Assembly: GCF_003332325.1 (NCBI RefSeq)
Contig: NZ_CP029295.1
Location: 496,001-560,000 of the forward strand
Source of the DNA: [Mycoplasma] phocae
Lineage (GTDB): Bacteria; Bacillota_I; Bacilli_A; Mycoplasmatales; Metamycoplasmataceae
DNA: 64,000 nucleotides
Direction of reading: 5' to 3'
The position numbers and the translations under genes were made by a program. Below are positions 35,813 through 47,359 of the stretch, piece by piece. A model generated the notes under the pieces. That model had not been told where the DNA came from. It saw nothing but the letters and a program-made list of their open reading frames with translations, and made no database searches. Positions within the stretch are counted from its first letter, which is position 1. Every line of letters starts with the position of its first letter.

Positions 35813-36544
35813 CTAGACCTTTCTAAACAAACTTATGTATTCAATATTTTTAGATTTTTCACCTAAAATTGGACTTTGAGCAATACGTTCTAATACAAAA
35901 TCATTTTCTTTTGCGTAATTGATTACCTTATTGACAATATATTCGTGATGCTCTACTTTAACTAATCCGCCAACTTCAACATACTTACTGCTTGCTTCAA
36001 ATTGTGGTTTTATCAATGCCATAATGTATTTATTTTTTTCCAAAAGATTTTTGCACACTAAAAAAACATGCTTTAAAGAAATAAAAGAAACATCGCATGT
36101 AATAAAATCAATAATTTCATCAAACATTGATTTTTCAAGATTTTTTAAATTGGTTTTTTCATGTACAGAAACATTCGGATTAATTCTCAAAGAATAATCC
36201 AATTGATTTGTCCCTGAATCAATTGCATAAACTTTTTTAGCATGACATTTTAAAAGTACATCAACGAAGCCACCAGTTGACGAACCAATATCAACGCATA
36301 TTTTATTAGTAATATCTAAAGAAAATTGATCAATAGCTGCTAAAAGCTTATATGCCCCTCTCGAAACATATTCCTTTTTAAAATTCTTAATAATAATTTC
36401 AATTTTATTTTCGTCAAATTTTAATGTCGGTAAAAGGATTTTATCACCATTGACAATAACCTTACCTTCTCGGATTAGAAATTCGGCCTCTTTTTGTGCA
36501 ATTTTATTTTTTGAAACTAAAATTTCTAAAATTGTTTTTTTCAT
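35813..36544 (-). CDS. tlyA: TlyA-family rRNA methyltransferase (putative hemolysin)
   Basis: 243 residues. N-terminal S4 RNA-binding domain (LVSKNKIAQKEAEFLIREGKVIVNG) then an FtsJ-like fold: YVSRGAYKLLAAI, CVDIGSSTGGFVDVLL (SAM site), AIDSGTNQLDYSLR, ITCDVSFISLKHV, LIKPQFEA. The family 2'-O-methylates rRNA cytidines; hemolysin is a historical name. One base separates it from the nusB stop. Confidence 0.93.
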   Translation of the reverse strand: MKKTILEILVSKNKIAQKEAEFLIREGKVIVNGDKILLPTLKFDENKIEIIIKNFKKEYVSRGAYKLLAAIDQFSLDITNKICVDIGSSTGGFVDVLLKCHAKKVYAIDSGTNQLDYSLRINPNVSVHEKTNLKNLEKSMFDEIIDFITCDVSFISLKHVFLVCKNLLEKNKYIMALIKPQFEASSKYVEVGGLVKVEHHEYIVNKVINYAKENDFVLERIAQSPILGEKSKNIEYISLFRKV

Positions 36545-36545
36545 A

Positions 36546-36986
36546 TTATTTATTAAAAACTTGTTTTGAAATTAAATCTAAAATCTTATTAATGAATTTA
36601 TAATCATCATTAGGTATAAAAATTTTTGCAATGTTAACCATTTCATTAATTACAATTTTTGAATCCTTCGAAAGTAATTCATATTCACCAAAAATAATAA
36701 TTGCTCTAGTCAATGGCAATATTCGTTGCCATTCTCAATTTTTATCAATAAATTTATTAGCAATTTTAATAAATGTATCATATTTTTGTTCTATTAATTC
36801 AAGAGTCGCCACTTCTCACTTATCTAGATCATTATTTTTAAAAATCTCTTCGCAAGAAATTTTTTTGTTAAATAGTTCGAACTGATAAATATAAGTAATT
36901 ATTTTTACTCTTCTTTCATAGTTTTTTAGTAAAAAATTGACTTTATCATAATTAATATTTTTTTCGTTGTTGTCTTCACTTTTCAT
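36546..36986 (-). CDS. nusB: Transcription antitermination factor NusB family
   Basis: 146 residues, all-helical. RRVKIITYIYQFELF at about 26-40 and INEMVNIAKIFIPNDDYKFINKILDLI near the end match the NusB core (LAVEIAK.Y....KFVNGVLD). NusB binds boxA with NusE/S10 to protect rRNA transcription, which fits the boxA-like elements at 8651 and 10321. The N terminus is short and acidic. ATG overlaps the ymdB TAA by one base. Confidence 0.82.
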
Positions 36987-37792
36987 TATGGCTCCTGAAT
37001 ATTTATTAACTCTATGTGTTTTTGATCTTTGTTTTTAGTTAACCTAAAAAATACACCATTAATTTGAGATTTATTTTTTGATACTTTAAACGAAGAAAAA
37101 GCATTGAAACGCATTTTTTCATAAATTTCTTGATAATTTGATCCAATCGCAGAATCGCGAGGTCCGCACATTCCAACATCCGTTACAAAATATGTTCCAT
37201 TGGGTAGCAAATGTGCGTCGTTAGTTTGAACATGAGTGTGGGTTCCTAAAATCGCGTCAACTTTACCATCAACATACAATGAGAAAACGGATTTTTCTGA
37301 TGTTGTTTCGGCATGAAAATCAATAATAAAATAATCAGCCTTGGATTTTTCGAAAACTTCATCAAATTTATCAAAAAAATTATTTGCTGATTGCTGTTTT
37401 CATGGTTCTAGTAATGGATTAAAAGAAATTCCCATAAATGACATTATTGCTACTTTATTTCCCTGAATGTCAAAAAATCTTATGCCACTACCAGGATATC
37501 CACTATCAACATTAATTGGTCTAATTAACTCATTTTTATTGATGATTTCATTTATTTGTTCTTTTGCTCATACATGGTTTCCTAAGGTAAAGGCATTAAT
37601 TCCTGCCCTTTTAAGTCTGCGATAATCTTTTGGCACAAAACCTTTTCTTCCGGAAACGTTCTCAGCCTGTGCTATGACAAAATCGATTTCATATTTTTTT
37701 ATTATTTTTTTTAATTCAGATTCCACAAATCTAATTCCTGGTAATCCAAAAATATCGCCTAAAAATAATATATTGAGATAGTCTTTTTTCAT
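36986..37792 (-). CDS. ymdB: Metallophosphoesterase YmdB (TIGR00282 family)
   Basis: 268 residues. ILFLGDIFGLPGIRFVES, VIAQAENVSGRKGF, NAFTLGNHVW, FIIDFHAETTSEK and ILGTHTHVQTNDA are the metal-binding motifs of the YmdB 2',3'-cyclic phosphodiesterase family, which affects mRNA levels in Bacillus. It is the first gene of the chain ymdB-nusB-tlyA-sufS-sufU-dinB-nadD, all with overlaps or gaps of a few bases. Confidence 0.93.
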
Positions 37793-37837
37793 ATGTTAAA
37801 TTATACGATAATAAAAAAAATAAAATAATGTAAAAAA

Positions 37838-38845
37838 TTATTGTCTATTTTTTTCTAATATTTGGTTATAAATTTTTTCATATATTTCTTTGTTATTTTC
37901 TAAAAATATTTCAAGATTATTAATTCCTTGAGCAATATTTTCACCTTCATAACTATATCAAGAACCTTTTTTGCTAATAATTTCTAATTGTTCAGCAAAA
38001 TTAATAACTTCAGCAATTTTTGATATTCCTTTTGAAAATACAATTTCAATTTGGGCAATTTTATATGGAGCTGAAAGTTTATTTTTAACAACTTTACATT
38101 TTACTTGATTACCATAAATGTTGCCATTATTTGTAACATTTTGTACTTTTCTCGCTTCTAAACGAATTGAAGAATAAAATTTTAAAGCTTTTCCGCCCGA
38201 TGTTGTTTCCGGATTACCAAAGATTACTCCAATTTTTTCACGAATTTGATTTATAAATATAATCGTTGTTTTATTTTTTGAAAGTGAACCAGTAATTTTT
38301 CTTAGTGCTTTTGACATTAAACGAGCTTGAGCCCCAATTGTCTGATCACGCATTTCACCATTTAATTCAACTTCAGGAACTAATGCCGCAACTGAGTCAA
38401 CAATTATTAAATCAATAATCCCTGATTTTGTTAAACTATCAACAATTTCCAGTGCTTGCTCTCCAGAATCTGGCTGTGAAAGAATTAAATTATTAATATT
38501 GACTCCTAAGTTTCGAGCATAAATTGGATCAATTGAATGCTCAGCGTCAATAAATGCAGCAATTCCACCTTCTTTTTGAACTTCAGCAATGGCATGCAAA
38601 GCTATTGTTGTTTTACCACTACTTTCAGGGCCAAATATTTCAATAATTCTTCCTTTAGGTCATCCGCCAATTCCTAAAGCATTGTCAATGGATAAAGAAC
38701 CACTACTAAAGGTCTCTGGGCATATGTTTGGTTTATCGCCTAAAATCATAATAGCCTCATGACCAAATCTTTTTTCAATCGCTTTAAGTGTTTCTTCTAA
38801 AATCTTTTTTTCTTCTTTTAAATCTAAATTATTATTTTTGTTCAT
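37838..38845 (-). CDS. recA: Recombinase RecA
   Basis: 335 residues. [18 protein letters not shown] (Walker A), [35 protein letters not shown] (Walker B), [31 protein letters not shown] (loop L2 region, conserved). ATG is preceded by TAGGAGAGAT. It forms the strand-exchange filament and would support homologous recombination of the repeats at 1-5 kb and in hsdS. It ends 45 bp before ymdB. Confidence 0.97.
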
Positions 38846-38950
38846 ATCTCTCCTAGCTATTAGTTTAGTAATAATTTAGCTATTAAAATGAAATTTGAGA
38901 AAAAAACGAGAAAAGTTAATTGATATATTATATATTTATCTAAAATAAAT

Positions 38951-41122
38951 TTATTTATTAAAATCTGTGTCAAATTTCTTCGTTGCTCATTCTTCTAAAA
39001 TAATTGTAATAGTAATATTTTTAAAACCGTCTTCTTTAAAATATGTGTCTTTAATTTCGACAGAGTGAATTCCTTTTAAAGCATTAATTTTTTCCAATAT
39101 TTCATTTAGACTTTCTTTTGGTGCTAAATTAATAGTTAAATCACGTGATTTTAATGGAGTATGTTTATATTTTTTGTATTTAATTGGTAAATTAGTAATT
39201 TTATCCAACATAATTTCGGCAAAAATTAAATTAGCATGATTAAATTTTGGATGAAGTTTAGCAATATATCCTATCATCTTATCTTGATAATAAATTTCAG
39301 TTGAAACATGTGGATTAAAAATTGGATTATTACTATTTTTGAAAATTAATTGCTCATTAGTTAAAGAAATAACATCTTTTTTAATTTCAGAAAAAGTTTT
39401 TTTATCGCTGACAATTCCTAAAACATTCATTTGATTATGAATCATCGCGATTTCAAAAAACGAACTTTTTGGCATACCTTGTTTTTGGTTATGAACTATA
39501 CAGTTAAGTAAACTGCTAATTAATGAAAAACGAATTTGAGAGTGATTATAATTTTTTGAAGCTTCAGCATTATAAGCATTTTCGAAATTAAAGGGATTAA
39601 AAATATTTTCCTCAGGGTTTATTAAAGTGTATGTTTTGACATTTAAATACTCTTTTGAAGCCATAAAATAATTAAAATGGCTTTCAACATTATTATTAAC
39701 ATAAGTATTTATAACTTTCGGAACTTTAATTGTGAAATTTTCATATCCGTAAAAACGAAACAATTCTTCAACAAAGTCCTGAATCGTATTAAGATCATAT
39801 CGATAAATTGGAAAACTAAGTGCAGAACGGTCAGATTTAAATTTAAAATCTAAAGTTTCTAATTTTGAAATAACTTCTTCATATTTCTTGGTTTTGGTAA
39901 TGTTAAAACCTGCTAATTTATTAATATAACTTTTATCTAACAAAATGGTTTTTTTGCGAATTTTAGGAGCATTAATTTGTTCAGAGTATTCATCTAGATA
40001 TTGACATAAAAAATCATATGCCATAGAAAGAGCTCCACTCGCAATTTCACGACTTGCTCGATTTGATGAATTAGTTTCTATTTTAAGTTGTTTTGCATTT
40101 TTTCGAACTTCTTTTAAATTAAATGAAGCTAGTTCAAAAATGGCTTGAGAAGAGTTCTTATCATATTCGAATTCATGGATACCTATTGTTGCTGCAATTG
40201 CTACTGTATCGTTGCCATTTTTAACTACTAAATTATTATCTAGTTTGACTTGATGATTACCTAGAATATTGACATTTTCTGACGAAAATTTCGTTGAAAA
40301 AATATTGCTTTTTAATTTATTTTTATCATAAACATGACAAGGAACACCAGTATATAATAAAACTAAGTTACTTAAATCAATTGCATTATTAAAAGTTTTA
40401 ATTCCATGTTTTCACAATAAGATTTTTTCGCGAATATCTAATTCAAAATTTTTTGCGTTGGCCTCAACTAATATAAATGAATTAGTTTCGTTTAATTCGC
40501 CAACATGTAATGATGATTTTAATACAGGTTTTGGTTTAGGAATTTCTTTTAGACTAGTATTAAAATAAGCGGCTAATTCGCGAGCAAAAACTAAATAACA
40601 AGCTGAATCATAACGATTAGATAAAATTGATACATCTATTAAATAATCGTTCAAATCAAAATATTCAATCGGATTAATATTTAGATCAATTTTGCCTACT
40701 TGAAAAATACCGCTTTTATGCTCTTCAGGTAATTGTTCTTCTTGAAATCCAAGCTCTGATAAACCAACAAACATCCCTTCAGAAACAATGCCTTGCATAG
40801 TCCTAGCTGAAAAAACTTGTCCTTTTGAACGTGATCCAGGCACAAAAGCCATCACATAATCACCGTCTTTCATATTGGTTGCTGTAGTTTGAATTATTGA
40901 ATGACTGCCATCTGCAAATTCAATTTCACAAACTGTTAGACGGTCAGCATTAGGATTTTTATATGCTTTTATGACATGACATAATTTAATACCCTCAACA
41001 TCAGCAAATTTGTGATATTCCTCAACTTCAAATCCAATTGAATTAATTGCTGAAACAACTTTTTCAATTGAAACATTTTCCAAATTAGCTAGTCTGCATA
41101 GTGTTTTATATGAAAATAACAT
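38951..41122 (-). CDS. pheT: Phenylalanyl-tRNA synthetase beta subunit
   Basis: 723 residues. N-terminal tRNA-binding OB fold (CHVIKAYKNPNADRLTVCEIEF), B3/B4 editing region, B5 domain (RYDLNTIQDFVEELFRFYGYENF) and the C-terminal anticodon-binding ferredoxin fold (KYKHTPLKSRDLTINLAP). Twelve codons follow an in-frame TGA (EEWATKKFDTDFNK) before the true stop. It forms the alpha2-beta2 enzyme with PheS, which lies 12 bp upstream. Confidence 0.97.
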
Positions 41123-41134
41123 TTTTTTCCTCTC

Positions 41135-42076
41135 TTATTTAAATTGTTTTAAAAATCTTTTATCATTAATATAAAATTCACGAATATCTTCAATGCCATA
41201 TTTGATCATTGCTATTCTTTCTATACCAATTCCAGCGGCAATAGCGGTCATATCATTTGAATAGCCAGCCATTTTAAGAACATTCTCATGCACAATACCG
41301 GCACCAAGAACCTCAATTCATCGATTGTTAAAAAAGATATCAACTTCAACACTAGGTTCGGTGAATGGAAAATACGATGGGCGAAGGCGAATTTCTAGTT
41401 CTTCTTCTAAAACATATGAAAGTAATGATTTTAATGTATAAATTAAAGTACCAAATGAATGATGACCCACACTAACTAAATCCAACTGAGTAAATTGATG
41501 AGTGTGACTATGATCTTCTTCGTCGTTGCGATAAACCTTACCAATTGAAAATTGAGAAAATTCTTTATTAGCGTGTTTTTCAAGCATTCTCGCACTAATT
41601 CCGGTATTATGAGTTCTAAGTAGTAAATTTTTTTCAAGATATAAAGAATCTTGCATATCTCTAGCAGGATGCGATTGTGGAATATTTAATCGCTCAAAAT
41701 TATATTCATCACTTTCCATTTCATTGCCTTGCGATTCAAAATAGCCGTTTGCTACTAATCAATCGCGAAAACGTTGACTAATAATGTTGATTGGATGAAT
41801 TGCCCCTTCAAAATTAATAGGGGTTGCAAAATCTTCGAATTCTTTTTCTAAATTCTTTTCAATTTCTAAATTATTAATTTTTTCTTTTGCCAGTTCAAAA
41901 AAGTTTTCAGCATCTTCTTTTAATTTTTTAATTGCTTTACCAATTTCAGCTTTTTCCGATGGTTCGGCAATTTTTAATTTTTGAATTAAATTCATAAGTT
42001 CTTCAGACTTATTAAATTGATTTTTTATGATTTTTAAATCCTCAATATTTTTAATTTTATCTAAATCAAATTTCAT
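41135..42076 (-). CDS. pheS: Phenylalanyl-tRNA synthetase alpha subunit
   Basis: 313 residues. N-terminal coiled coil, [14 protein letters not shown], then class II motif 2 ([23 protein letters not shown]) and motif 3 ([21 protein letters not shown]). It carries the catalytic site for Phe-AMP formation. It starts 3 bp after rarA and is followed by pheT. Confidence 0.97.
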
Positions 42077-42079
42077 GAT

Positions 42080-43297
42080 TTACCCCTTTGTATTATTTTT
42101 AATTGAATTTCAATAATTTTTAATTTTTTCTTCATATCCATTGTCCTGAAATTCAAAGAATTTTGTCTTTACTAATTCATTTGGTAAATATGTTTGCTTA
42201 ACATAATGATGTTTAAAATCGTGCGGATATTGATAGTCAATGCCGCGCCCTAGTTTTTTTGCCGATGCATAATTAGCATCCTTCAAATGGTTTGGTACTT
42301 CGTAAATTTTGCCTTCGTCAAGCGCGGAGGCAATTTTTTTGACGGCCAAATATGTAGAATTAGATTTGGGACTAATAGCAATATTAATTATAGCATTAGA
42401 AAGCGGCAAATAACCTTCAGGCATTCCTAATCTTTCAAAAGCATCAATTGCAGCCATAACTTGCGGACCAAGTTTTGGATTAGCAAGTCCAACATCTTCA
42501 TATGTTGCGCACATTAGTCTTCGAAATAATCCATCAAAATCTCCTGATTTAATAATAATCATACCCCAATAAAGTGCGCCATCCGGATCAGATCCACGCA
42601 GTGATTTATGAAATGCACTTAAATAATCATAGTGATTATCGGATTTACTATCAGAAGCAAATTGGGTTGCCGGGATAATTTTCTTTATCTCGGCTAAAGT
42701 CGCAGGTCTTTTAGCAAAAATTGTAAAAATTAATTCCAGGTTATTAATGGCTACTCGAAAATCTCCATTAGCTTGTTCGGCAATAAATTTATAAATTTCG
42801 TTAGATAATTTTGGCATATTGTCTAGATTTTGAGCAATTTTTTTTAAATTTTCAATTAATGTAGTTATTGTTGGTTTTTTAAACTCGATAATTGATGCCC
42901 TAGAACGTAAAGCTGGATTAAGTTTGAAATAAGGATTTTCTGTTGTAGTGGCATATATTGTGATTAAATCATTTTCTAAATAGGGTAGCAAAATGTCTTG
43001 TTTATCTTTATTTAGTCGATGAATTTCATCAATAATTAGAATTTTATTAGTTTTAAGTTTATAAATTAATTCATCTTTATTGCCAACCGCAGCATTAAAA
43101 TATTCAAATGAAACTTTTAAACCCTTTGCTAAAATATATGAAATAGTAGTTTTACCAGTTCCTGGTTTACCATAAAAAATAAATGATCGAAAATCATTTT
43201 TTTCAATAATGCTTTCAAATAAAAATCGTAAATTTTCATCACAAATAAAATTATCTAAATTGTCAGGACGAATTGCGTTGGCTAGGTTTGATTTCAT
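42080..43297 (-). CDS. rarA: Replication-associated recombination protein RarA/MgsA
   Basis: 405 residues. Clamp-loader-like AAA+ ATPase: RPDNLDNFICDE, FYGKPGTGKTTISY (Walker A), ILIIDEIHRLNKDKQD (Walker B), ATTTENPYFKLNPALRSRA (sensor 1 and Arg finger). The C-terminal MgsA tetramer domain includes KSLRGSDPDGALYW and CATYEDVGLANP. It acts at stalled forks. An in-frame TGA near the end (KNYWNSIKNNTKG) is Trp. Confidence 0.95.
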
Positions 43298-43374
43298 AAC
43301 TTAATATTATAAATTAATAGTTATTTTAAGGAGATTAATTGCGAAAAATATTTTCAAAAAAATCTTTTCTTTTT

Positions 43375-43419
43375 TAATAAAAAAAATAAGCAAAATAATT
43401 TTTACTCTTCTTGCTTATT
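43375..43419 (-). terminator. Terminator of the rpsF-ssb-rpsR transcript (minus)
   Basis: On minus, AATAAGCAA pairs with TTGCTTATT, followed by a T-rich run. Its 5' arm overlaps the last codons of the membrane protein gene at 43402. Confidence 0.7.
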
Positions 43420-43845
43420 TAAATTATTTTTTTCATTTCTATAGAAAATAATAGCAGCTACAATTCCTAAAATACGTGTTAAAAAAATTGATCCTAAAGA
43501 AAAAATAAAAGCAAATTTTCAATTGAATTTATAAGAAAATGTAGCAATAAAAATGTTGAACACTATGCTAATTAGTAAAAATATCAAATATAAAATTAAT
43601 GAGGAAATTAAAATAAAATTCAAGCTATTCAAATGACTAGCATCACCAGAATCAAGAATTTCGGTGTTTGCTAAAATTTTTGAAGTATTAGTGCTATATT
43701 TAGCCTGTAAATTATTTATAAATAGTGCCCATAATACTAATCCAACAATTAAAAAAATAAACATGGAAATAGCTAAAAAATTACTTATAATTTGTCCGAT
43801 AATTATTTTTTTATATTTACTAGTTTGCATATTCTTTTCTTTCAT
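43402..43845 (-). CDS. Small membrane protein, unknown function
   Basis: 147 residues with three or four hydrophobic segments: about 17-42, 75-100 and 110-138 (LILYLIFLLISIVFNIFIATF, FIFSLGSIFLTRILGIVAAIIF). It ends in a charged tail, NEKNNLNKQEE. A TGA-Trp joins two parts of the frame (KFNWKFAF). ATG is preceded by TAGGAGAACT. No family is recognised. It follows rpsR and may share its transcript. Confidence 0.75.
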
Positions 43846-43927
43846 AGTTCTCCTACAAGTCTAATTTTATATTAAAAAAAGTGCAAGCGCACTTTTATTT
43901 TTGATTTTATAAATTCAGTATTAAATT

Positions 43928-44227
43928 TTATACTGTTTCAGCTTTTTTAGCTTCTTCTTTTCTATTATCTTTTGGGTCACGTTTCATTGGGCCAACATAT
44001 GGTAAAATAGCCACATATCTTGCTCTCTTAATTGCTAGGGCAACTGCTCTTTGGTGTTTCGAGCATGTTCCGGTAATACGAGATGATAAAATTTTTCCTT
44101 GTAAATTAACTAATTTTGATACCACTTCTTCATTTTTATAATCAACATAAGTAACAGGTTGTTTACTTAAACAAAATTGACATGGGCGTTTACGAATAAA
44201 AGGTTTTTTGCGAACAATTCTTGCCAT
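43928..44227 (-). CDS. rpsR: Ribosomal protein bS18
   Basis: 99 residues. KPFIRKRPCQFC start, ISSRITGTCSKHQRAVALAIKRARYVAILPYV core. Two CxxC-type cysteines in the N terminus suggest the zinc-binding form. Last of rpsF-ssb-rpsR; it pairs with bS6 in the 30S platform. Confidence 0.96.
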   Translation of the reverse strand: MARIVRKKPFIRKRPCQFCLSKQPVTYVDYKNEEVVSKLVNLQGKILSSRITGTCSKHQRAVALAIKRARYVAILPYVGPMKRDPKDNRKEEAKKAETV

Positions 44228-44236
44228 AATTTTCTC

Positions 44237-44692
44237 CTAAAAATCTCAATCTAACTGATCAAAAGCATCTTCTTGTGATTCAGTTGGACTATGATTCTCT
44301 TCCTTGATAAATTTAGTTTCAGTGGGAATGGTAAATTCTTTAGTATGACTATTTTTCTTACGAGCTTCAGCAGCTTCTTTACTTTCTAGCGATTCAACGC
44401 GATCGACACTAATAACATATGAATTACTAATTTGACCATCAGGACTAGTAATTCTTGATGATTGAAATGATCCCTCGATTAAAAGCAATGAGCCTTTATC
44501 GTGATATTTATTAACAAATTGTGCATTTGTTCTTCAAGCTAAACATGGGATAAAATCTAAAATCGGTTCGTTATTAGGGGTTATATATGGACGCTTTACC
44601 ACTAAAGTAAATCGCGAATACTCCACGTTTGAGGCAGTTATGCCTTTATATGGACTATTTGCTAAACGGCCAACTAAAATAACTTTATTCAT
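44237..44692 (-). CDS. ssb: Single-stranded DNA-binding protein
   Basis: 151 residues. N-terminal OB fold: MNKVILVGRLANSPYKGIT, FTLVVKRPYITPNNEP, DFIPCLAW, KGSLLLIEGSFQSSRIT. A disordered middle leads to an acidic tip, EDAFDQLDWDF, the SSB tail that docks partner proteins. The last Trp comes from TGA and is needed to complete the tip. Standard position between rpsF and rpsR. Confidence 0.95.
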
Positions 44693-44709
44693 ATTCCTCA
44701 CTCCTTTAA

Positions 44710-45162
44710 TTATTTGATTTTTTCAAGTCTTGGTTTAGGTTTTCTTTCGCCTCTGGTTTCGTTATTACCTTGTCTTGTTTCAGTGTTATCTTTATTTTGT
44801 GGTTTTGGAAAAGTTCTTTTTCCATCACGGTTATTAGCAAAAGCTGGTTTCTTACCATAAACTTTTTTAACTTTTTTAGGTTTTAATCCTCTTTCAGAAT
44901 CTAAATTAATAATTAAGTTTCTTAAGATAATTTTGCTAATGTTTAATTTTCTAGTTAATTCAGCAATTAAATGTGGTTCTGCTTTTACAGAAATTAAATA
45001 ATATGTTGCACGTGACATTTTTTTAATAGGATAAGCTAATTCGCTGCGTTCTAATTTTTCCATTTTAGCATTTTTTTCATTTAAAACGCTAAACACTAAA
45101 GAAGTAAAATCTTCTTCTTTAGCAGTAGGATCAACTAGAATCATAATTTCATAATTTGACAT
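44710..45162 (-). CDS. rpsF: Ribosomal protein bS6 with long basic tail
   Basis: 150 residues. The core (MSNYEIMILVDPTAKEED, LAYPIKKMSRATYYLI, RNLIINLDSERG) covers residues 1-97. A Lys/Arg/Asn-rich tail of about 50 residues (KKPAFANNRDGKRTFPKPQ..) is longer than usual. First gene of the operon, preceded by a structured leader that is a likely autoregulatory site. Confidence 0.95.
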   Translation of the reverse strand: MSNYEIMILVDPTAKEEDFTSLVFSVLNEKNAKMEKLERSELAYPIKKMSRATYYLISVKAEPHLIAELTRKLNISKIILRNLIINLDSERGLKPKKVKKVYGKKPAFANNRDGKRTFPKPQNKDNTETRQGNNETRGERKPKPRLEKIK

Positions 45163-45164
45163 TA

Positions 45165-45246
45165 TTAAATACTCTCCTTTTGGACATTTGGACCAGTTTA
45201 GGTCAAGGAGTCTCGCCTTTGTTAAAAATTTAACATAACTATTATA
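45165..45246 (-). promoter_or_regulatory. rpsF promoter and structured leader (S6:S18 leader-like)
   Basis: TATAAT on minus at 45241-45246. The leader folds as CTCCTT...AAGGAG around an inner GACC...GGTC stem, so the ribosome-binding AAGGAG before rpsF would be buried in the stem. An S6:S18 autoregulatory leader is known before rpsF in many bacteria. Position and outline agree, but I have not verified the consensus loop. Confidence 0.55.
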
Positions 45247-45364
45247 TTATAAAATCAATTTAATAGATAAATTAGCATCTAATTAATTAATAGTTGTTAA
45301 ATAGCTTAACCGATAATTAAAAATATATAAAATAAAATTTATTTTGATAAAAAAATCAATTGAA

Positions 45365-46645
45365 TTAACTTCAATCAATTTCGATATAATCATATTTTTT
45401 TTCTTTAGATTTTTTTTCTAAAACCTTGAAATATAGTTTTTCTTTAAAAGTAAATTTACTATTTTTACGTAGTGGACGATTAATTTGCAATTCAAGTCAG
45501 TTAGATAGTGAAAGATTTTTTTCATTTTCATCTAATTCATAGCCTAGAATTTTTTCAAATTCAAGTTGTTTTCATAATGTTTTCATTATTACTGTGCCTT
45601 TAGCTTCACAACGTTCTAAACTTATTTCATAAATTTGTTCATCATCGTCATATTCGTCATAAATCTCTCCAACGACTTCTTCTAAAATATCTTCAACAGT
45701 GATTATTCCAATAACATTTCCACTATTGTTATTTTCAGTTACAAAAGCCATTTGAGCACGCGATTGTCTTAGTTTTTCTAAAGCCACCGAAAGAATTGAA
45801 TTAGCAGAAAGAGTTGGCACCATTTTAACATAATTCATAATATTTCCACGTTTCAAAAAGAAAATATCTTTTAAAAGTAAAATTCCAATCAAATTACCAT
45901 TTTTTTCAACCGGTATTCTCGAATAGTTGGTTTTCTTAAACATCTCTAATGCTTCGGACATTGTTGCTTTAGACGATATATAATCAACATTTTTTAATTT
46001 AATATAGTGTTGTAATACTTTCGTTGAATCTAAATCAAGCACATTTTGTGCCATTGCTGATTCATTTGTATCAAGAACTCCCTCATTTTGAGCGATATTA
46101 ATTAAATTTTTTACTTCTTCTTCAGTATTCGTGATATAAATTTTTTTACCAATTTTTGAAATTGGGAAGGTGATAGGGAAAAATAATCAATATAGCATTT
46201 CAATAAATCAATAAAAAGATCTAATTGTTTTTTCAGGATGAGCTTTTGCTATCAATTTTGGAATTATTTCAGCTAAAAATACAATAATTGGTGTCATTAC
46301 TAAAGTTGAAATAATTGTTGCAATTCCAGAATTTAGTGTTGTTAAAGATAGTACATATACTAGTAATGTTGAAGCTGAAATATTAACAAGGTTATTGGCA
46401 ATCAGAACCGTTCCAAGTGTACGGTTAAAAAAATTATGCTGTTTCTCTATTAATTTAGCTCCACGAACATTTTTTTCAATTAATGTATTAATTTTAGCGC
46501 GATTTAAGGCTGTATAAGCTGTTTCGCAAGCTGAAAAAATTCCACTGCAAATTAGTAAAAATAATAATAAAATTGAATAAACAATATATTCTCATAGGTG
46601 ACCCTGGACAGTTTTTATATCATTTGTTGTGAGCGGTATATCCAT
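45365..46645 (-). CDS. CNNM/CorC-family membrane protein (HlyC-like)
   Basis: 426 residues. N-terminal CNNM membrane domain with three or four helices (YSILLLFLLICSGIFSACETAYTALN, VLIANNLVNISAS, TPIIVFLAEIIPKLIAKAHPE). Paired CBS domains follow (VDYISSKATMSEALEMF; VPTLSANSILSVALEKL; IGIITVEDILEEVVGEIYDEYDDDE). The C-terminal CorC/HlyC domain ends ...DYIEIDWS after a TGA-Trp. The family is linked to Mg2+ transport; the hemolysin label is historical. ATG has only a weak GGAGAATAA site. Confidence 0.92.
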
Positions 46646-46752
46646 TCTTAGTTATTCTCCGTAATTATTTTAATAAATTCTATTATACTATATATCTTTC
46701 AATGTATAAAAATATAAATTTATAAATTTATTGGAATTTTTAGTTAAATTTA

Positions 46753-46758
46753 TATAAT
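46753..46758 (+). promoter_or_regulatory. def promoter -10 box, leaderless start
   Basis: TATAAT ends six bases before the def ATG at 46765. Transcription would start at or next to the A of ATG. No Shine-Dalgarno is possible, so def is probably translated from a leaderless mRNA. Confidence 0.6.
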
Positions 46759-46764
46759 AATACT

Positions 46765-47322
46765 ATGTTTAAATTTGAAGACGTTAAATTAGTTCAATTA
46801 CCAGAACAAGTGTTAAGAAAAAAATCTCAAAATGTGGAATTGCCTTTATCACAAGAGAATATTGATTTAATTGAAAAAATGATTTTCCATGTCGATGATA
46901 GTCAAAAAAGAAACACTAAGTTTCGCCCAGCTGTTGGTGTGGCGGCAGTTCAATATGGAATTTTAAAAAATATTTTTTATATTATGATCAAAGATGATAA
47001 AGAAAAATATTTATTTAAAGACGCTCTAATTAATCCAGTTATGATCGGACATTCCGAACACAAAATTGCCATTTCTGAAGGTGAAGGATGTTTGAGCGTT
47101 AACGAAAATCATCCAAATCAAGAGGGATATATTTATCGATATTCACGTGTTTTAATTAAGGCTTATTCATATTTGGAGAAAAAAGAAAAAATTTATGATG
47201 TTTCGGGTTACCCCGCTATTGTAATGCAACATGAATTTGATCATTTACAAGGCACGCTATTCATTGATCATATTAACAAAAAAGATCCATGATATAAAGA
47301 AGAGAACGCTAAATTTATTTAA
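46765..47322 (+). CDS. def: Peptide deformylase
   Basis: 185 residues. Three catalytic motifs: GVAAVQYG (variant of GxGLAAxQ), EGCLSV (EGCLS) and QHEFDHLQG (HExxH with metal His). It removes the formyl group from new proteins using Fe2+ or Zn2+. The variant first motif, with Val in place of Leu, is a small oddity. It extends 10 residues past an in-frame TGA (DPWYKEENAKFI). Monocistronic, with terminator at 47329. Confidence 0.95.
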
Positions 47323-47328
47323 AAAATT

Positions 47329-47359
47329 AAACGCAATCATGAATGAATTGCGTTTTTTT
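47329..47359 (+). terminator. Rho-independent terminator after def
   Basis: AAACGCAAT pairs with ATTGCGTTT around CATGAATGA, followed by TTTT. Strong hairpin seven bases after the stop. Confidence 0.9.
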
